A DNA stretch of 64,000 nucleotides, from contig UBQW01000032.1 in assembly GCA_900467745.1 (NCBI GenBank), forward strand, positions 124,001 through 188,000, read 5' to 3'. This stretch comes from Hyphomicrobiales bacterium. Lineage in GTDB: Bacteria > Pseudomonadota > Alphaproteobacteria > Rhizobiales > Rhizobiaceae. Of this stretch, positions 36,715 to 45,920 are shown in pieces; position 1 is the stretch's first letter, and the number at the start of each line of letters is the position of its first letter. The notes beneath the pieces are model-generated. The model ran no database searches and was not told where the DNA came from. It saw only the letters and a list, made by a program, of their open reading frames with translations. Position numbers and translations under genes: made by a program.

Positions 36715-37740
36715 ATGTTGAGATTTGCCGTTGTCGGGATCGACCATGGGCATACCTTCGATCATGTGAAGGGATTGCTGGCCGCCGGTGCCGAATTCGT
36801 CGGCTATTGTCCGAAGACATCCGTTCCCGCCATTCGCGAGATGTTAGAAAAAACCTATCCCGATGCACCGCAGATCGACCGTGAGCAGTTGCTGGCCGAT
36901 CCCTCGGTCGACGTGATTTGCATCGCGGCGATCCCGGCCGACCGGGCTGATCTCGCCATCCGCGCCATGAAGGCCGGCAAGGACGTGATGACCGATAAAC
37001 CCGGCGTCACTACATCAGCGCAGCTGCAGGCGGTGAAAGACACGGTGGCCGAGACAGGCCGCATCTTCTCGATCTGCTTTTCCGAACGTCATTGCGTGCG
37101 CTCAGCAGTCAAGGCCGGCAAGCTGGTCAAAGCGGGTGCGATCGGCACCGTCATCCAGACGCTCGGTACGGGACCGCACCGGTTGCAACTACCGACGCGG
37201 CCCGACTGGTTCTTCGACCCGGAGAAATTCGGTGGTATCATCGTAGACATCGCTTCACACCAGGTCGATCAGTTCCTGTTTTACACGGGTTCGACTTCGG
37301 CCACGGTTGCTGCAAGCTCGATTGGCAATTTCGGCATGCCCGACCGGCCGGCCTTCCAAGATTTCGGTGAGGTGCTTCTGCGCTCCGACAATGGCTCCGG
37401 CTACATCCGCGTTGATTGGTTCACACCCGAGGCCCTGCCGACATGGGGCGACGGTCGTCTCACTATTCTCGGGACCGAAGGCTATATCGAACTGCGCAAA
37501 TACATCGACATCACTGGTCGCCCCGGCAAGGATCACCTCTTCCTCGTCAACGGCAAAGAGATGACCCACATCGATTGCAGCGACGAGAAGCTCGATTATT
37601 TCGAGGCGTTCCTGGCTGACGTGCGCGACCGCACGCAGACGGCGATGTCGCACGCGCATGTCTTTGAGGTTTGCCGGCTCTCTCTGGAGGCGCAGGCGAA
37701 CGCGGTCAGGATCGGCAAGGGCGACGGGCAGGGGCGCTGA
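36715..37740 (+). CDS. Gfo/Idh/MocA family oxidoreductase
   Basis: 341 aa NAD(P)-dependent dehydrogenase of sugar/inositol type. The N-terminal Rossmann motif is VVGIDHGHTFDHVKGLLAAG, unusual in having VGIDHGH where most members have GxGxxG. The active-site triad is VMTDKPGVTT: DKP replaces the common EKP, keeping the catalytic Lys. IVDIASHQVDQFLFYTG holds the likely catalytic Asp/His. GAGGAGG lies upstream of the ATG. Its stop is 1 nt from the next gene's start, so the pair is an operon and probably acts on one substrate in sequence. Substrate unknown. Confidence 0.88.
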   Translation: MLRFAVVGIDHGHTFDHVKGLLAAGAEFVGYCPKTSVPAIREMLEKTYPDAPQIDREQLLADPSVDVICIAAIPADRADLAIRAMKAGKDVMTDKPGVTTSAQLQAVKDTVAETGRIFSICFSERHCVRSAVKAGKLVKAGAIGTVIQTLGTGPHRLQLPTRPDWFFDPEKFGGIIVDIASHQVDQFLFYTGSTSATVAASSIGNFGMPDRPAFQDFGEVLLRSDNGSGYIRVDWFTPEALPTWGDGRLTILGTEGYIELRKYIDITGRPGKDHLFLVNGKEMTHIDCSDEKLDYFEAFLADVRDRTQTAMSHAHVFEVCRLSLEAQANAVRIGKGDGQGR

Positions 37741-37741
37741 C

Positions 37742-38821
37742 ATGAGCAAGAAATTTCGCGTAGGCGTGATCGGGGCTGGCATCGCCGCCCGCCATCTGGC
37801 CGGTTTCGCCTGGAACAAGGAGCTGTTCGACGTCGTGGTTCTGTGTTCGCTCGATGCGGACCGGGGCAAGGCGCTTTGCGAGGAGTTCGCAATCCCTGAG
37901 TATACCCAGGATGCGGGGGCAATGATTGCCCGCGCCGATCTCGATATCATTGATATCTGCACGCCGCCGAGCTCGCATTTTGACCTCTGCCGCAAGGCAA
38001 TCGAGGCCGGCAAGCACGTGATCTGTGAAAAGCCACTGTTCGGCTCTATCGCCGAAGTGGACGAGATGGCCGGCATCGTGGCCAGCGCCAACGGGCCGAA
38101 GCTGATGCCGATCTTTCAGTATCGCTATGGCTCCGGTCTTCAGAAGCTGAAGATGCTTATCGATCTCGGGCTTGCCGGCGAGGCGTTTTTGACGACAATC
38201 GAAACCCATTGGTGGCGCGGTCCGGATTACTACGCCGTTCCTTGGCGCGGCAAATGGGCAACTGAGCTTGGCGGTGGTCTGCTCGGGCACGCTATCCACG
38301 CCCATGACATGCTGAACTACATTCACGGTCCCTGCGCCGAACTCTTTTGCTTCGGCACCACATTGGTCAATCCGATCGAGGTGGAAGACACCGCAGCACT
38401 TTCATTGAAAATGAAGAACGGTTCGCTCGCCAGCCTGTCGATGACGCTCGGCTCGCGCGAAGAGATCTCGCGCCTGCGGTTCTGCTTCCGAAATCTGGTG
38501 GCAGAGAGCATTGTCGAGCCCTATACGATGGGGCGCGATCCCTGGACCTTCAAGGCGGGCAACGACGAGCACCAGGAGGAGGTGGATGCCGCGCTCGTCC
38601 GCTACGAGGTCAAGGAAGATGGCTATACTCGCCAGTTCGAGCTCTTCCATCATGCACTGATGCGCAACGAAGATCCGCCAGTGACGCTTGCCGACGCTCG
38701 CAATTCGCTGGAATTGGTCACCGCCGCCTACCAGTCGCAACGCACCGGGCTCCCGACATTCCTGCCGATTCTTCCCGACCACACGCTCTACCATTCCTGG
38801 CTACCCGAGGGTGCCCGTTAG
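37742..38821 (+). CDS. Gfo/Idh/MocA family oxidoreductase
   Basis: 359 aa from ATG 37742. Rossmann motif GVIGAGIAARHLAGF, active-site ICEKPLFGS with the standard EKP, and LLGHAIHAHDMLNYIHGP with the metal-free catalytic His. It is translationally linked to the preceding family member. The two are only distantly alike, so the pair is not a recent duplication. No transporter or regulator stands beside them. Alternatives to inositol-type chemistry cannot be separated by eye. Confidence 0.9.
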   Translation: MSKKFRVGVIGAGIAARHLAGFAWNKELFDVVVLCSLDADRGKALCEEFAIPEYTQDAGAMIARADLDIIDICTPPSSHFDLCRKAIEAGKHVICEKPLFGSIAEVDEMAGIVASANGPKLMPIFQYRYGSGLQKLKMLIDLGLAGEAFLTTIETHWWRGPDYYAVPWRGKWATELGGGLLGHAIHAHDMLNYIHGPCAELFCFGTTLVNPIEVEDTAALSLKMKNGSLASLSMTLGSREEISRLRFCFRNLVAESIVEPYTMGRDPWTFKAGNDEHQEEVDAALVRYEVKEDGYTRQFELFHHALMRNEDPPVTLADARNSLELVTAAYQSQRTGLPTFLPILPDHTLYHSWLPEGAR

Positions 38822-38963
38822 CCGGAAGAGAAGACCGAGACCAGGACCAACGCAGAATATCACCTTTGAGACGATGAAAGTCGTGCTGAAGTAACGACTT
38901 CCTAAGCTCCATTTGTCAGCCTCTGCGCTATTGATTTTCATAAGCCGTTGTTCGAGGTCTTTC

Positions 38964-39227
38964 ATGTTTTTGAGTAAAGACGATTGGATCAATCAGCGCG
39001 CCTATGCGCTATGGGAAGAGGAAGGACGGCCGGATGGGCGCGGCGGCGAGCATTGGCAGCAGGCGGCCCGTGAGTATCAGATGCTGGAGCGCACGCGAGC
39101 CTCCGCCGATGGCCGCGACCTGATCGAGCGCTTAAAGACGATGGGCGGGATCATGCGCGAAGCGAACCGCGACGATCGATCCGAGACACCGGGGAAATCC
39201 ACGTCTTCGCGCTGTTCGGCACGGTGA
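38964..39227 (+). CDS. DUF2934 protein
   Basis: 87 aa from ATG 38964 with GAGG 6 nt upstream. The DUF2934 pattern is plain near the N-terminus: WINQRAYALWEEEGRPDGRG followed by EHWQQAAREY. The family is short, soluble and widespread in rhizobia and other soil bacteria; function unknown. The basic tail is not conserved in appearance. Confidence 0.75.
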   Translation: MFLSKDDWINQRAYALWEEEGRPDGRGGEHWQQAAREYQMLERTRASADGRDLIERLKTMGGIMREANRDDRSETPGKSTSSRCSAR

Positions 39228-39263
39228 TTGTTCTCGACAATCGTTGACGTGATTTGTGGTCCT

Positions 39264-39545
39264 ATGAAGAGATTTTGCAATCTGAGATTCATCGCCATTC
39301 TAGCGATTGCCGCCTCAGTTTTGGCCCTCCTACTGATCGACGATATAAGCTCTTCACGACGGTCTGCAATGATTGTCGCCATATTGGGACCGGTTGGAGC
39401 ACTTTGGATGTTCCGTCTGCTGTGTTTGCTGGTCATTGGTCTAGCCCTATGGGCGATATGGCAGGATGTGAAGCTGCGAGAGCGCGTTGATCGGGTCATT
39501 GCGCAGCGGAATATCATCGACGAAAGTGTCCGGCGTGACGAATGA
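39264..39545 (+). CDS. Small two-TM membrane protein
   Basis: 93 aa from ATG 39264; a TTG at 39228 is the alternative. Hydrophobic segments are at about residues 8-24 (FIAILAIAASVLALLLI) and 36-65, followed by a charged tail WQDVKLRERVDRVIAQRNII. No family recognised, weak ribosome site. Confidence 0.45.
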   Translation: MKRFCNLRFIAILAIAASVLALLLIDDISSSRRSAMIVAILGPVGALWMFRLLCLLVIGLALWAIWQDVKLRERVDRVIAQRNIIDESVRRDE

Positions 39546-39731
39546 TCTTTTGCGACGATGTTGGCACACAGTCGCCATTCCGGCGCCGCTCGTTAAGGCT
39601 TACTTAGGCACGATAATCTGTTTCCACTATAATTGAGTAGAAAAACGATCGCTGGAGTACAACGTCAACCTTTGCTGAAGAATATGCAGAGTCGAAGGCA
39701 TGAACGCCTTCTTGCATGGCAGAGGCGGTGA

Positions 39732-40748
39732 ATGTTCTCATCGATTGTACGCGAAGTCAGGTCACAGCTTACGGGACGCCTGTGCGCTCGTCCTGATCGC
39801 CCCGAGATCGGCGCCGAAGCGATTTCCGCCGACGCATCCGCCGAACTCGTCCACCTGAAGAAGCTGTTCGATCACTCGTCGCGCGCTGCCCGTATCGGCG
39901 TGTGGGAATGTAATCTTCCAGACGAGACCTTGGCATGGACCGACATGGTCTACGAGTTGTTCGACCTACCTATCGGCCACCCGCTCAATCGTGACGAAAC
40001 AGTCAAGCTCTATACCGAGCGGTCGCGCATCGAACTGACCATGCTGCGTGATCGGGCGATCAAGGATCGGTCCGGGTTCAGTCTGGATGCCGAGATCGTT
40101 ACGGCCAAGGGCAATCACCGCTGGATCCGGATCACCGCCACGGTCGAATGCGAGGGTGACCGCCCGGTCCGCATATTTGGGATGAAGCAGGATATTACCG
40201 CCGAAAAGAAGCTTTTCGACGAGATCCGCTATCTGGCGGAGTACGACCTTCTGACCAGCCTGCCGAACCGCGTTCAGTTCCAATCCACCTTCGAGACGTT
40301 GTGCACGACCGAGGCGTCACGTCAGACCGTCGTGCTGTTCCTCATCGATCTCGACGGCTTCAAGCAGGTCAACGACCGGCTCGGCCATCAGGCCGGCGAC
40401 CAATGCCTGCGCGTGGCGGCCAACTGCATGCGATCCGTGCTCGGCAGCGCCGAGCTCGTGGCGCGTATCGGCGGCGACGAGTTCGCGGTGCTACATCGCT
40501 GCGGGTCAAGCGATGAGGCTGCCCGCATCGCCAGCACCATTGTCGCCGCGCTTGCCGCAACGACCGACGAGAATGGCCGCCATATTGGCATTGGTGGATC
40601 GGTTGGCGTGGCTCTTGCTGCTGGCTATCAGGCATCGAAGGACATTTTCGCAGCTGCCGATGGAGCACTCTACGCCGCGAAAAGCGGTGGCCGAAACCGT
40701 TTCAGCCTCGCCCACCCATCATTTGCGTCGCAGACCAACGCGGCCTAA
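39732..40748 (+). CDS. PAS-GGDEF diguanylate cyclase
   Basis: 338 aa cytosolic protein. The PAS domain (about residues 40-155) begins SSRAARIGVWECNLPDETLA and has a PAC end HRWIRITATVECEGDRPVRI. The GGDEF domain follows (about 165-330): LLTSLPNRVQF, LIDLDGFKQVNDRLGHQAGD and the intact active site ARIGGDEFAVL, so it should make c-di-GMP. No RxxD inhibitory site precedes GGDEF, so product inhibition through the I-site is unlikely. AGAGGCGG precedes the ATG. Monocistronic. Confidence 0.92.
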   Translation: MFSSIVREVRSQLTGRLCARPDRPEIGAEAISADASAELVHLKKLFDHSSRAARIGVWECNLPDETLAWTDMVYELFDLPIGHPLNRDETVKLYTERSRIELTMLRDRAIKDRSGFSLDAEIVTAKGNHRWIRITATVECEGDRPVRIFGMKQDITAEKKLFDEIRYLAEYDLLTSLPNRVQFQSTFETLCTTEASRQTVVLFLIDLDGFKQVNDRLGHQAGDQCLRVAANCMRSVLGSAELVARIGGDEFAVLHRCGSSDEAARIASTIVAALAATTDENGRHIGIGGSVGVALAAGYQASKDIFAAADGALYAAKSGGRNRFSLAHPSFASQTNAA

Positions 40749-40857
40749 AACACCTGTCTCCGTAGTGTACGATCATGCGCCGTCGCTTACGGCTTTCCTT
40801 GCCGTGCGCTTTTGGGCTAACACCCCGATATCGACATGATCCAAAGAGCACCAAGAC

Positions 40858-41388
40858 ATGAGCCAGATCCCGCAGATCGTTTACGACACCGCTTCCGAGG
40901 AAATCCGCGCGGCCCACGACGAGGAAGTCAGGGTTCGCGGCCGCATGACCAACATGAAGCGGACGCTGTTACATTCGCCTCAGGCACACCGTATCTATGC
41001 GGAATGGTTTACGCTGCGCGCCGAGCTGGCCTCGATCAGCGACCGGCCGATCTGGATCTTCTCGCACGCGATTTCGAAGGCCTGCAACTCGAAGATCGCA
41101 ATCACTTTTTTTCGCCGCGCGCTGATCAATAACGGCTTTGATCCGGATACCCTCGAACTTAGCGAGGAAGAGATTTTGCTCGACGCGTTCGGCAAGGCGA
41201 TTGTCGCCGATTCCAACGCCATCCCGAGCGAGATCTGGACGCAGCTCAAGCGTCGCTACGACGCGAAGACGCTGGTCGATCTCGTTGCTTTCGCGGGCAT
41301 TATGATCGCGACCGCCGTATTCAACAATGTCGTTGAAGTCGAATTCGATCCGGAGCTGGAAGCGTTCGCCGAGCGCGTTTCTCGATAG
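40858..41388 (+). CDS. AhpD/carboxymuconolactone decarboxylase-like protein
   Basis: 176 aa, all-helical. The layout (RTLLHSPQAHRIYAEWFTLR, then an IWIFSHAISKACNSKIAITF centre, then LVDLVAFAGIMIATAVFNNV) resembles the AhpD/CMD superfamily, but the CxxC redox pair is missing; only one Cys is in the centre. It is therefore not an alkyl-hydroperoxide reductase partner in the classic sense. Function unknown. Convergent with the FAD protein gene. Confidence 0.6.
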   Translation: MSQIPQIVYDTASEEIRAAHDEEVRVRGRMTNMKRTLLHSPQAHRIYAEWFTLRAELASISDRPIWIFSHAISKACNSKIAITFFRRALINNGFDPDTLELSEEEILLDAFGKAIVADSNAIPSEIWTQLKRRYDAKTLVDLVAFAGIMIATAVFNNVVEVEFDPELEAFAERVSR

Positions 41389-41413
41389 AGAAGCCATTGC
41401 TTCATCAATAATA

Positions 41414-42859
41414 TCAATATCGTTCAGTGTTTTTTTCGACTTTCTTGTCAAGCTCACTTGCGACGAAGGCGGCGTGCTCGGTGATCTGCGGCAGACCCAT
41501 TAGTTCACCGAAGCTGCCGCGTGCCAAGGGGCCCGAGATCAGCAATGTCGGATCCGGTTGGTCATCGCCCGCCAGTGCCTCGCATGACAGGTTGCAGGCA
41601 ATGCCGAGCCCGGTCGGATCAAGCCGCAGGTGGCCGAGATCGCGTAGCTTCATCAACCACGACTGACTGTTCAGAATACCGCCATGGGCCGGGCCCGTGG
41701 TAACGACCACCGCGTCATAAACCCGTTCCAACACAGCGGCGTTGCGCTGTCGCAGCACGACATTGATCTCCTCGCCCTGGCGACCGATACTGGTAATGGA
41801 CGCGGGCAGCACTTCCATCCGGCCGTTGGCGAGCGCCTCGTCAAGCACCTCTTCCACCTGTGGCGCAATGCGGAAGCGGTGCGCGTCCCAGAAGGGTCGA
41901 AGGTGGCGAACGATCCGGCGGCGCTCCGACACCGGTAGTGCCCGCCAAATCATATGCCCATGACCACGCACCTGATCGAGTACAGCATGCCATGTGTGAC
42001 CCGCCTGCTCGGCTTCGCGGATGGTGCGGCGCACGAGGCGCAAGAGCTGCGTGGCACTCTCAAAGGGAACTGTCTCGAAGGCGCCAAACGGATCCTGTGC
42101 GATTGCTGGATGACCTCGCGATCTCAATCCTCGTCGAGAGATCGACGTCACCGGGCCGCGATGGCCGGTGCTTGCAAGTGACGCGACGACATCTGCCGCC
42201 GTCAGCCCGTTGCCGACAACGAGGAGACGATCCTCGGAGCTGATCGCGTCTAGCGCGCCCGGCACGGTGGTATCGGCGACGAATTTCGGATGGCCGGCAA
42301 GCGTCATCACTGCCGATGGGGGAGATGGCGAGGGGTGACTTGTCGCGATCACCAGATAGTCGGCGAAAGTCTGGCCGCCCTGACTGTCTGAAAGACGCCA
42401 GAAAGCGCCGTCGCGCTCGACGTCGGTGACAAGTGCCCGTCGGTGCCTGACGGCCCCGGTTTCGACAAGCGGCCGCAAGGCTGATGCAACATAGCGCCCA
42501 AACAGCGCTCGGCGAGGAAAGACGGCCCCATCGACACGACGGGCAGCGGGATCGTCGGCAATCGCGTCGTTGAGCTCGATCCATTCGAGGAAATCTGTGG
42601 GATGCTCGGGCAGAAGGCTCATCCTGGCCGCGGGCACATTGATGCGGTGTGCGGGGTCGTTCGTGTCATAGGCAAGTCCGCGGCCGAGTTCGGCGCGCGG
42701 CTCGAATACGGTAATGGCAGGGGGGTGATCCCGCCCCGCAAGCGCCAGGTGGTAAGCGACACCCGCGCCCGAAACGCCGCCGCCGATAATGGCGACCAGC
42801 GGCCGACGGCGAGCGCCGTTTAGCGCCGCCGGGGAAGGAAAGGTATCGTCGTCATTCAC
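41414..42859 (-). CDS. FAD/NAD(P)-binding protein (NAD_binding_9 type)
   Basis: 481 aa from GTG 42859, the first plausible start after the tauC gene; upstream frame is noise. FAD Rossmann motif VAIIGGGVSGAGVAYHLAL (about 24), then GRGLAYDTNDPAHRINVPAA, which is characteristic of the HcaC/NAD_binding_9 group, and a second dinucleotide motif LLVVGNGLTAADVVASLAST (about 190). C-terminal TLLISGPLARGSFGELMGLP. Relatives are uncharacterised flavoproteins. Lying 140 nt downstream of tauABC on the same strand, it might be co-transcribed, but no link to sulfonates is shown. Confidence 0.8.
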   Translation of the reverse strand: MNDDDTFPSPAALNGARRRPLVAIIGGGVSGAGVAYHLALAGRDHPPAITVFEPRAELGRGLAYDTNDPAHRINVPAARMSLLPEHPTDFLEWIELNDAIADDPAARRVDGAVFPRRALFGRYVASALRPLVETGAVRHRRALVTDVERDGAFWRLSDSQGGQTFADYLVIATSHPSPSPPSAVMTLAGHPKFVADTTVPGALDAISSEDRLLVVGNGLTAADVVASLASTGHRGPVTSISRRGLRSRGHPAIAQDPFGAFETVPFESATQLLRLVRRTIREAEQAGHTWHAVLDQVRGHGHMIWRALPVSERRRIVRHLRPFWDAHRFRIAPQVEEVLDEALANGRMEVLPASITSIGRQGEEINVVLRQRNAAVLERVYDAVVVTTGPAHGGILNSQSWLMKLRDLGHLRLDPTGLGIACNLSCEALAGDDQPDPTLLISGPLARGSFGELMGLPQITEHAAFVASELDKKVEKNTERY

Positions 42860-42998
42860 GGTCTGCTGTCCATTTCGGTCTGTCTTGCGGCATCGATCGC
42901 AATCTAGGCATCGTCCATGCATCTGGCAACGCTGACCGAGAGCAAGGCTCGGCCAGCTTACCCGATCCGCGCGAAGCGGAGATGACCTGCTACGATTG

Positions 42999-43853
42999 CT
43001 AGCTCTTCCCCTTCCACGGCACCAGCACGGCTTCAAGGATGCGGATGGCGGCGCTGAAGGAAAAAGCACAGGCGGCGATGATGCCGATGCCAACGAAGAC
43101 GACGTCTGTCGCCAGAAACTGCGAAGCTGACATGATCATGTAGCCGATACCTCTGGTCGATGCGATCAATTCGGCGGCCACCAGGGTGCCCCAGCCGATG
43201 CCGAGCGCGATCCTGAGACCCGTCAGGATTTCCGGCAGCGCCGAAGGCAAGACAATGCTGATCAAAATGTGCCAGGGGCGTGCGCCCAGCGTGCGCGCGG
43301 CGTTGACGCGCTCGATCGGCAAGGAGCGGACACCGGCCTGTGCCGAGAGGCAGATCGGCGCAAACATGGCGAGCACCAATAGCGTCACCTTGGAGGTCTC
43401 GCCGATGCCGAGCCAGATGATCATCAGCGGCAGATAGGCCAGCGGCGGCAGTGGCCAGTAAAATTCGATGGGCGTATCCAAAACGCCCTTGACCCAGCGG
43501 TTCAACCCCATCAGCAGGCCGACGGGAATGCCGACAATGGTGGCAATGGCGGCGGCGGTGACAATGCGAAAAAGGCTTGCGGAGACATGCTCGTAAAGCG
43601 AGGCGCCGGCATAACCATCGTTGTAGATAGCACCAACCTGCGTCCAGACCTCCTGCGGTGTCGGCAAGAAGAGATGCGGCACCAGCGCCAGTTTTGCGAC
43701 GAGCCACCAGGCACCGAGAAGCACAAGCGCGGTTGCAATGCTGATCAGCACAGTCGGCCTGTCGCCGGCGCCAAAGCCTTTCATCTTGACGAGCTTCGGA
43801 TGTTCGGCAGGCGAGCCGATGACGACGCGGCCGGTTTCGGTGAAATCGCTCAT
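42999..43853 (-). CDS. tauC: Taurine/sulfonate ABC transporter permease
   Basis: 284 aa permease of the TauC/SsuC family. It has six membrane segments; the EAA-like loop is VNAARTLGARPWHILISIVL near 185, and LPPLAYLPLMIIWLGIGETS is a family hallmark. Four-nt overlap with the ATPase gene upstream. Third gene of tauABC; taurine specificity comes from the adjacent binding protein. Confidence 0.9.
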   Translation of the reverse strand: MSDFTETGRVVIGSPAEHPKLVKMKGFGAGDRPTVLISIATALVLLGAWWLVAKLALVPHLFLPTPQEVWTQVGAIYNDGYAGASLYEHVSASLFRIVTAAAIATIVGIPVGLLMGLNRWVKGVLDTPIEFYWPLPPLAYLPLMIIWLGIGETSKVTLLVLAMFAPICLSAQAGVRSLPIERVNAARTLGARPWHILISIVLPSALPEILTGLRIALGIGWGTLVAAELIASTRGIGYMIMSASQFLATDVVFVGIGIIAACAFSFSAAIRILEAVLVPWKGKS

Positions 43854-44641
43854 TCAGCGGCACTCCTCAGCTCTTCCGACCCATGCAGGATGTCACGGAT
43901 TTCTTCCCGCAGATTGGCAAATTCCGGCGATGTCTTAACCGCCCTGACGTCACCGGTCTCGGCGAAGCGGCGCACGAAGTCTAGATCGAAGCGGGCAACG
44001 ATGCGGCCGGGGCGAGGCGACATCACCACTACCTGGGTACCGAGAAACAGCGCTTCCTCGATCGAGTGGGTGATAAAGAAGATGCGGGTATGCGTCTCTT
44101 TCCAGATCGAGACCAGTAGTTCCTGCATCTGCTCGCGGGTCAAGCTGTCGAGAGCGCCGAAAGGCTCGTCCATCAGGAGCACAGCGGGTTCAGTCGCGAG
44201 TGCTCTTGCGATACCGACGCGCTGGCGCATGCCTCCCGAGAGCTCATAAGGGAAAGCTGCAGCGAAATCCTTGAGGCCGACCAGGTGCAACAGTCGCTTG
44301 GCGCGTTCGCGGCGGACGCTCTTCGGCACGCCGGCGAATTTGAGGCCGAGGGCGACGTTGTCGATGACCGTCTTCCAGGGGAGCAGCGTATCCTTCTGGA
44401 ACACGACGCCACGATCGGCACCGGGTGATGTCACGGGTCGCCCGTCGAGCGTGATCGTGCCCTCAGACAGTGGCAGGAAACCGGCAATGGCGTTGAGCAG
44501 CGTGGACTTGCCGCAGCCGGAAGCGCCGAGCGCCACAATGAGGCTGTTTTCGGGAATGGCGAGCGAGACGCGGTCGAGCGCATGGACCGTTTTGCCGTCT
44601 CGTGTCTTGAAGTAGACACTCGCGTGATCGACTTTGAGCAT
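43850..44641 (-). CDS. tauB: Taurine/sulfonate ABC transporter ATP-binding protein
   Basis: 263 aa ATPase of the TauB/SsuB/NrtD family. Walker A GASGCGKST (about 38), Q-loop VFQKDTLLPWKTV, signature LSGGMRQRVGIARAL, Walker B VLLMDEPFGALD and H-loop FITHSIEEA all present. Separated from the binding-protein gene by 64 nt with a hairpin. Confidence 0.92.
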   Translation of the reverse strand: MLKVDHASVYFKTRDGKTVHALDRVSLAIPENSLIVALGASGCGKSTLLNAIAGFLPLSEGTITLDGRPVTSPGADRGVVFQKDTLLPWKTVIDNVALGLKFAGVPKSVRRERAKRLLHLVGLKDFAAAFPYELSGGMRQRVGIARALATEPAVLLMDEPFGALDSLTREQMQELLVSIWKETHTRIFFITHSIEEALFLGTQVVVMSPRPGRIVARFDLDFVRRFAETGDVRAVKTSPEFANLREEIRDILHGSEELRSAAE

Positions 44642-44664
44642 ATCAGGTCTCTTTGAGAAGTAGG

Positions 44665-44691
44665 GACGCCGGCGCGGATCGCGCCAGCGTC
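44665..44691 (-). terminator. Intercistronic stem-loop downstream of tauA
   Basis: GACGC-GGCGCG and CGCGCC-GCGTC pair with a one-base mismatch bulge around GAT, starting 14 nt after the tauA stop and ahead of tauB. As with the hairpins at 1835 and 19004, it would favour binding-protein mRNA. Confidence 0.6.
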
Positions 44692-44705
44692 ATTGCCGCG
44701 ATAGT

Positions 44706-45731
44706 TTAGTTGCTCGGATTGCTGAGCGCGTCGGCGGTAACGAAGGCAGCGTAGCTCGGCAGCACTTCGCTGACCTTGCCCTGTTCCTTGAGGAAAGTGG
44801 CGGTGTCCTTGAGGATCTTGGCCGCACCAGCCTTTTCCCCGCCACCGAGCCATGCTTCGGAGGCCTGGACGTCCGGCGTCAGAAGCGTCAGGTTCTTCAG
44901 CGCCGCCGCTTGCTGTTCGGGCGTGCCGCCGAGGGCCTTGGCAAGCAGCTTGGCGTTTTCGCTGTCGGCCTCCCAGGCCTTCTTGTCCTTGGCGAAGGAG
45001 GCGTAATAGGTGTTGATGACACCCGCGAAGCCCTTCAGGAACTCGGGGTTTTCATCGGCGAATTTCGAGGCCGCGACCCAGGCCGAGAAGGTCGGCGCGC
45101 CCTTGTCGGCAACATCCTTGGAGGTGACCAGCACCTTACCCTTCTTCTTCAATTCGGTAAGCGCCGGATCCCAGACGAAGCCGCCATCGATGTCGCCGCG
45201 GTTGTAGCTGGCGACGATCTCGGGCTGCGGAATGGCGAAGACCTGCACGTCCTTCTCGCTGAGGCCGAGCGACTTGATCAGCGCCAGGAGCTGGTAGTGG
45301 TCGGTGGAGACGGGCGCTGCCGCGAGCTTCTTGCCCTTCAGGTCGTCGAGCGAGGAAATGCCCGAACCGTCGCGGACGACGAGCGCCTCGTCGATGCCCG
45401 AGATCGACGAGAGGTAGAAGGCCTTGACGGCGAGGCCGCGCGAGGTGGCAGCCGCGAACGGGCTGGAGCCGACATAGCCGACCTGCACGTCGCCGGAAGC
45501 GATTGCTGCGAAGATCTCTGCGCCCGAATTGAACTTGCGGAAGTCGATGTCATAGCCCGTCGCCTTGGCAAACTCGCCGTTGGCGATGGCGACCGACGAC
45601 GGCAATGCGTCCGTCTGGTAGGCAACGACGACCTTCTTGTCGGCTGCCTGTGCCAGGAACGGAGCGGCCACGACAGCCACGCCAAGTGTAAGTCCTGCCG
45701 TCAATCCTGCGATAAGACTCTTGATATTCAT
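44706..45731 (-). CDS. tauA: Taurine-binding periplasmic protein
   Basis: 341 aa from ATG 45731; the frame upstream of it has no signal. The signal peptide ends FLAQAAD. The mature sequence follows E. coli TauA closely as I recall it: VVVAYQTDALPSSVAIANGE, FRKFNSGAEIFAAIASGDVQ, GYVGSSPFAAATSRG, RGDIDGGFVWDPAL and a C-terminal FLKEQGKV. It captures taurine or a similar alkanesulfonate for TauBC. No taurine dioxygenase or dehydrogenase is adjacent, so degradation genes are elsewhere. Confidence 0.9.
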   Translation of the reverse strand: MNIKSLIAGLTAGLTLGVAVVAAPFLAQAADKKVVVAYQTDALPSSVAIANGEFAKATGYDIDFRKFNSGAEIFAAIASGDVQVGYVGSSPFAAATSRGLAVKAFYLSSISGIDEALVVRDGSGISSLDDLKGKKLAAAPVSTDHYQLLALIKSLGLSEKDVQVFAIPQPEIVASYNRGDIDGGFVWDPALTELKKKGKVLVTSKDVADKGAPTFSAWVAASKFADENPEFLKGFAGVINTYYASFAKDKKAWEADSENAKLLAKALGGTPEQQAAALKNLTLLTPDVQASEAWLGGGEKAGAAKILKDTATFLKEQGKVSEVLPSYAAFVTADALSNPSN

Positions 45732-45825
45732 GTTTCGCCCCCAGATGCCGCGCCTTTGCGTCGGCTCAACTTGTTTCGACTGGAAAACACTACGGCGGCC
45801 CATGATCGGCACACAGATAAAACTA

Positions 45826-45856
45826 TCTATTTTATAGACTATGCTGACAATATTGT
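45826..45856 (-). promoter_or_regulatory. Candidate control region of tauABC
   Basis: Two palindromes lie about 95-125 nt upstream of tauA: TCTAT-TTT-ATAGA (45826-45838) and ACAATATTGT (45847-45856). On the minus strand TTGTCA (45845-45850) could be a -35 box. Regulator not known. Confidence 0.35.
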
Positions 45857-45920
45857 TTTGCGCCTGATTTGGTGGGCGGACGTTTGCGGCTTGTCGCGAG
45901 AAGGCCGCGTCTGGCGTCCG

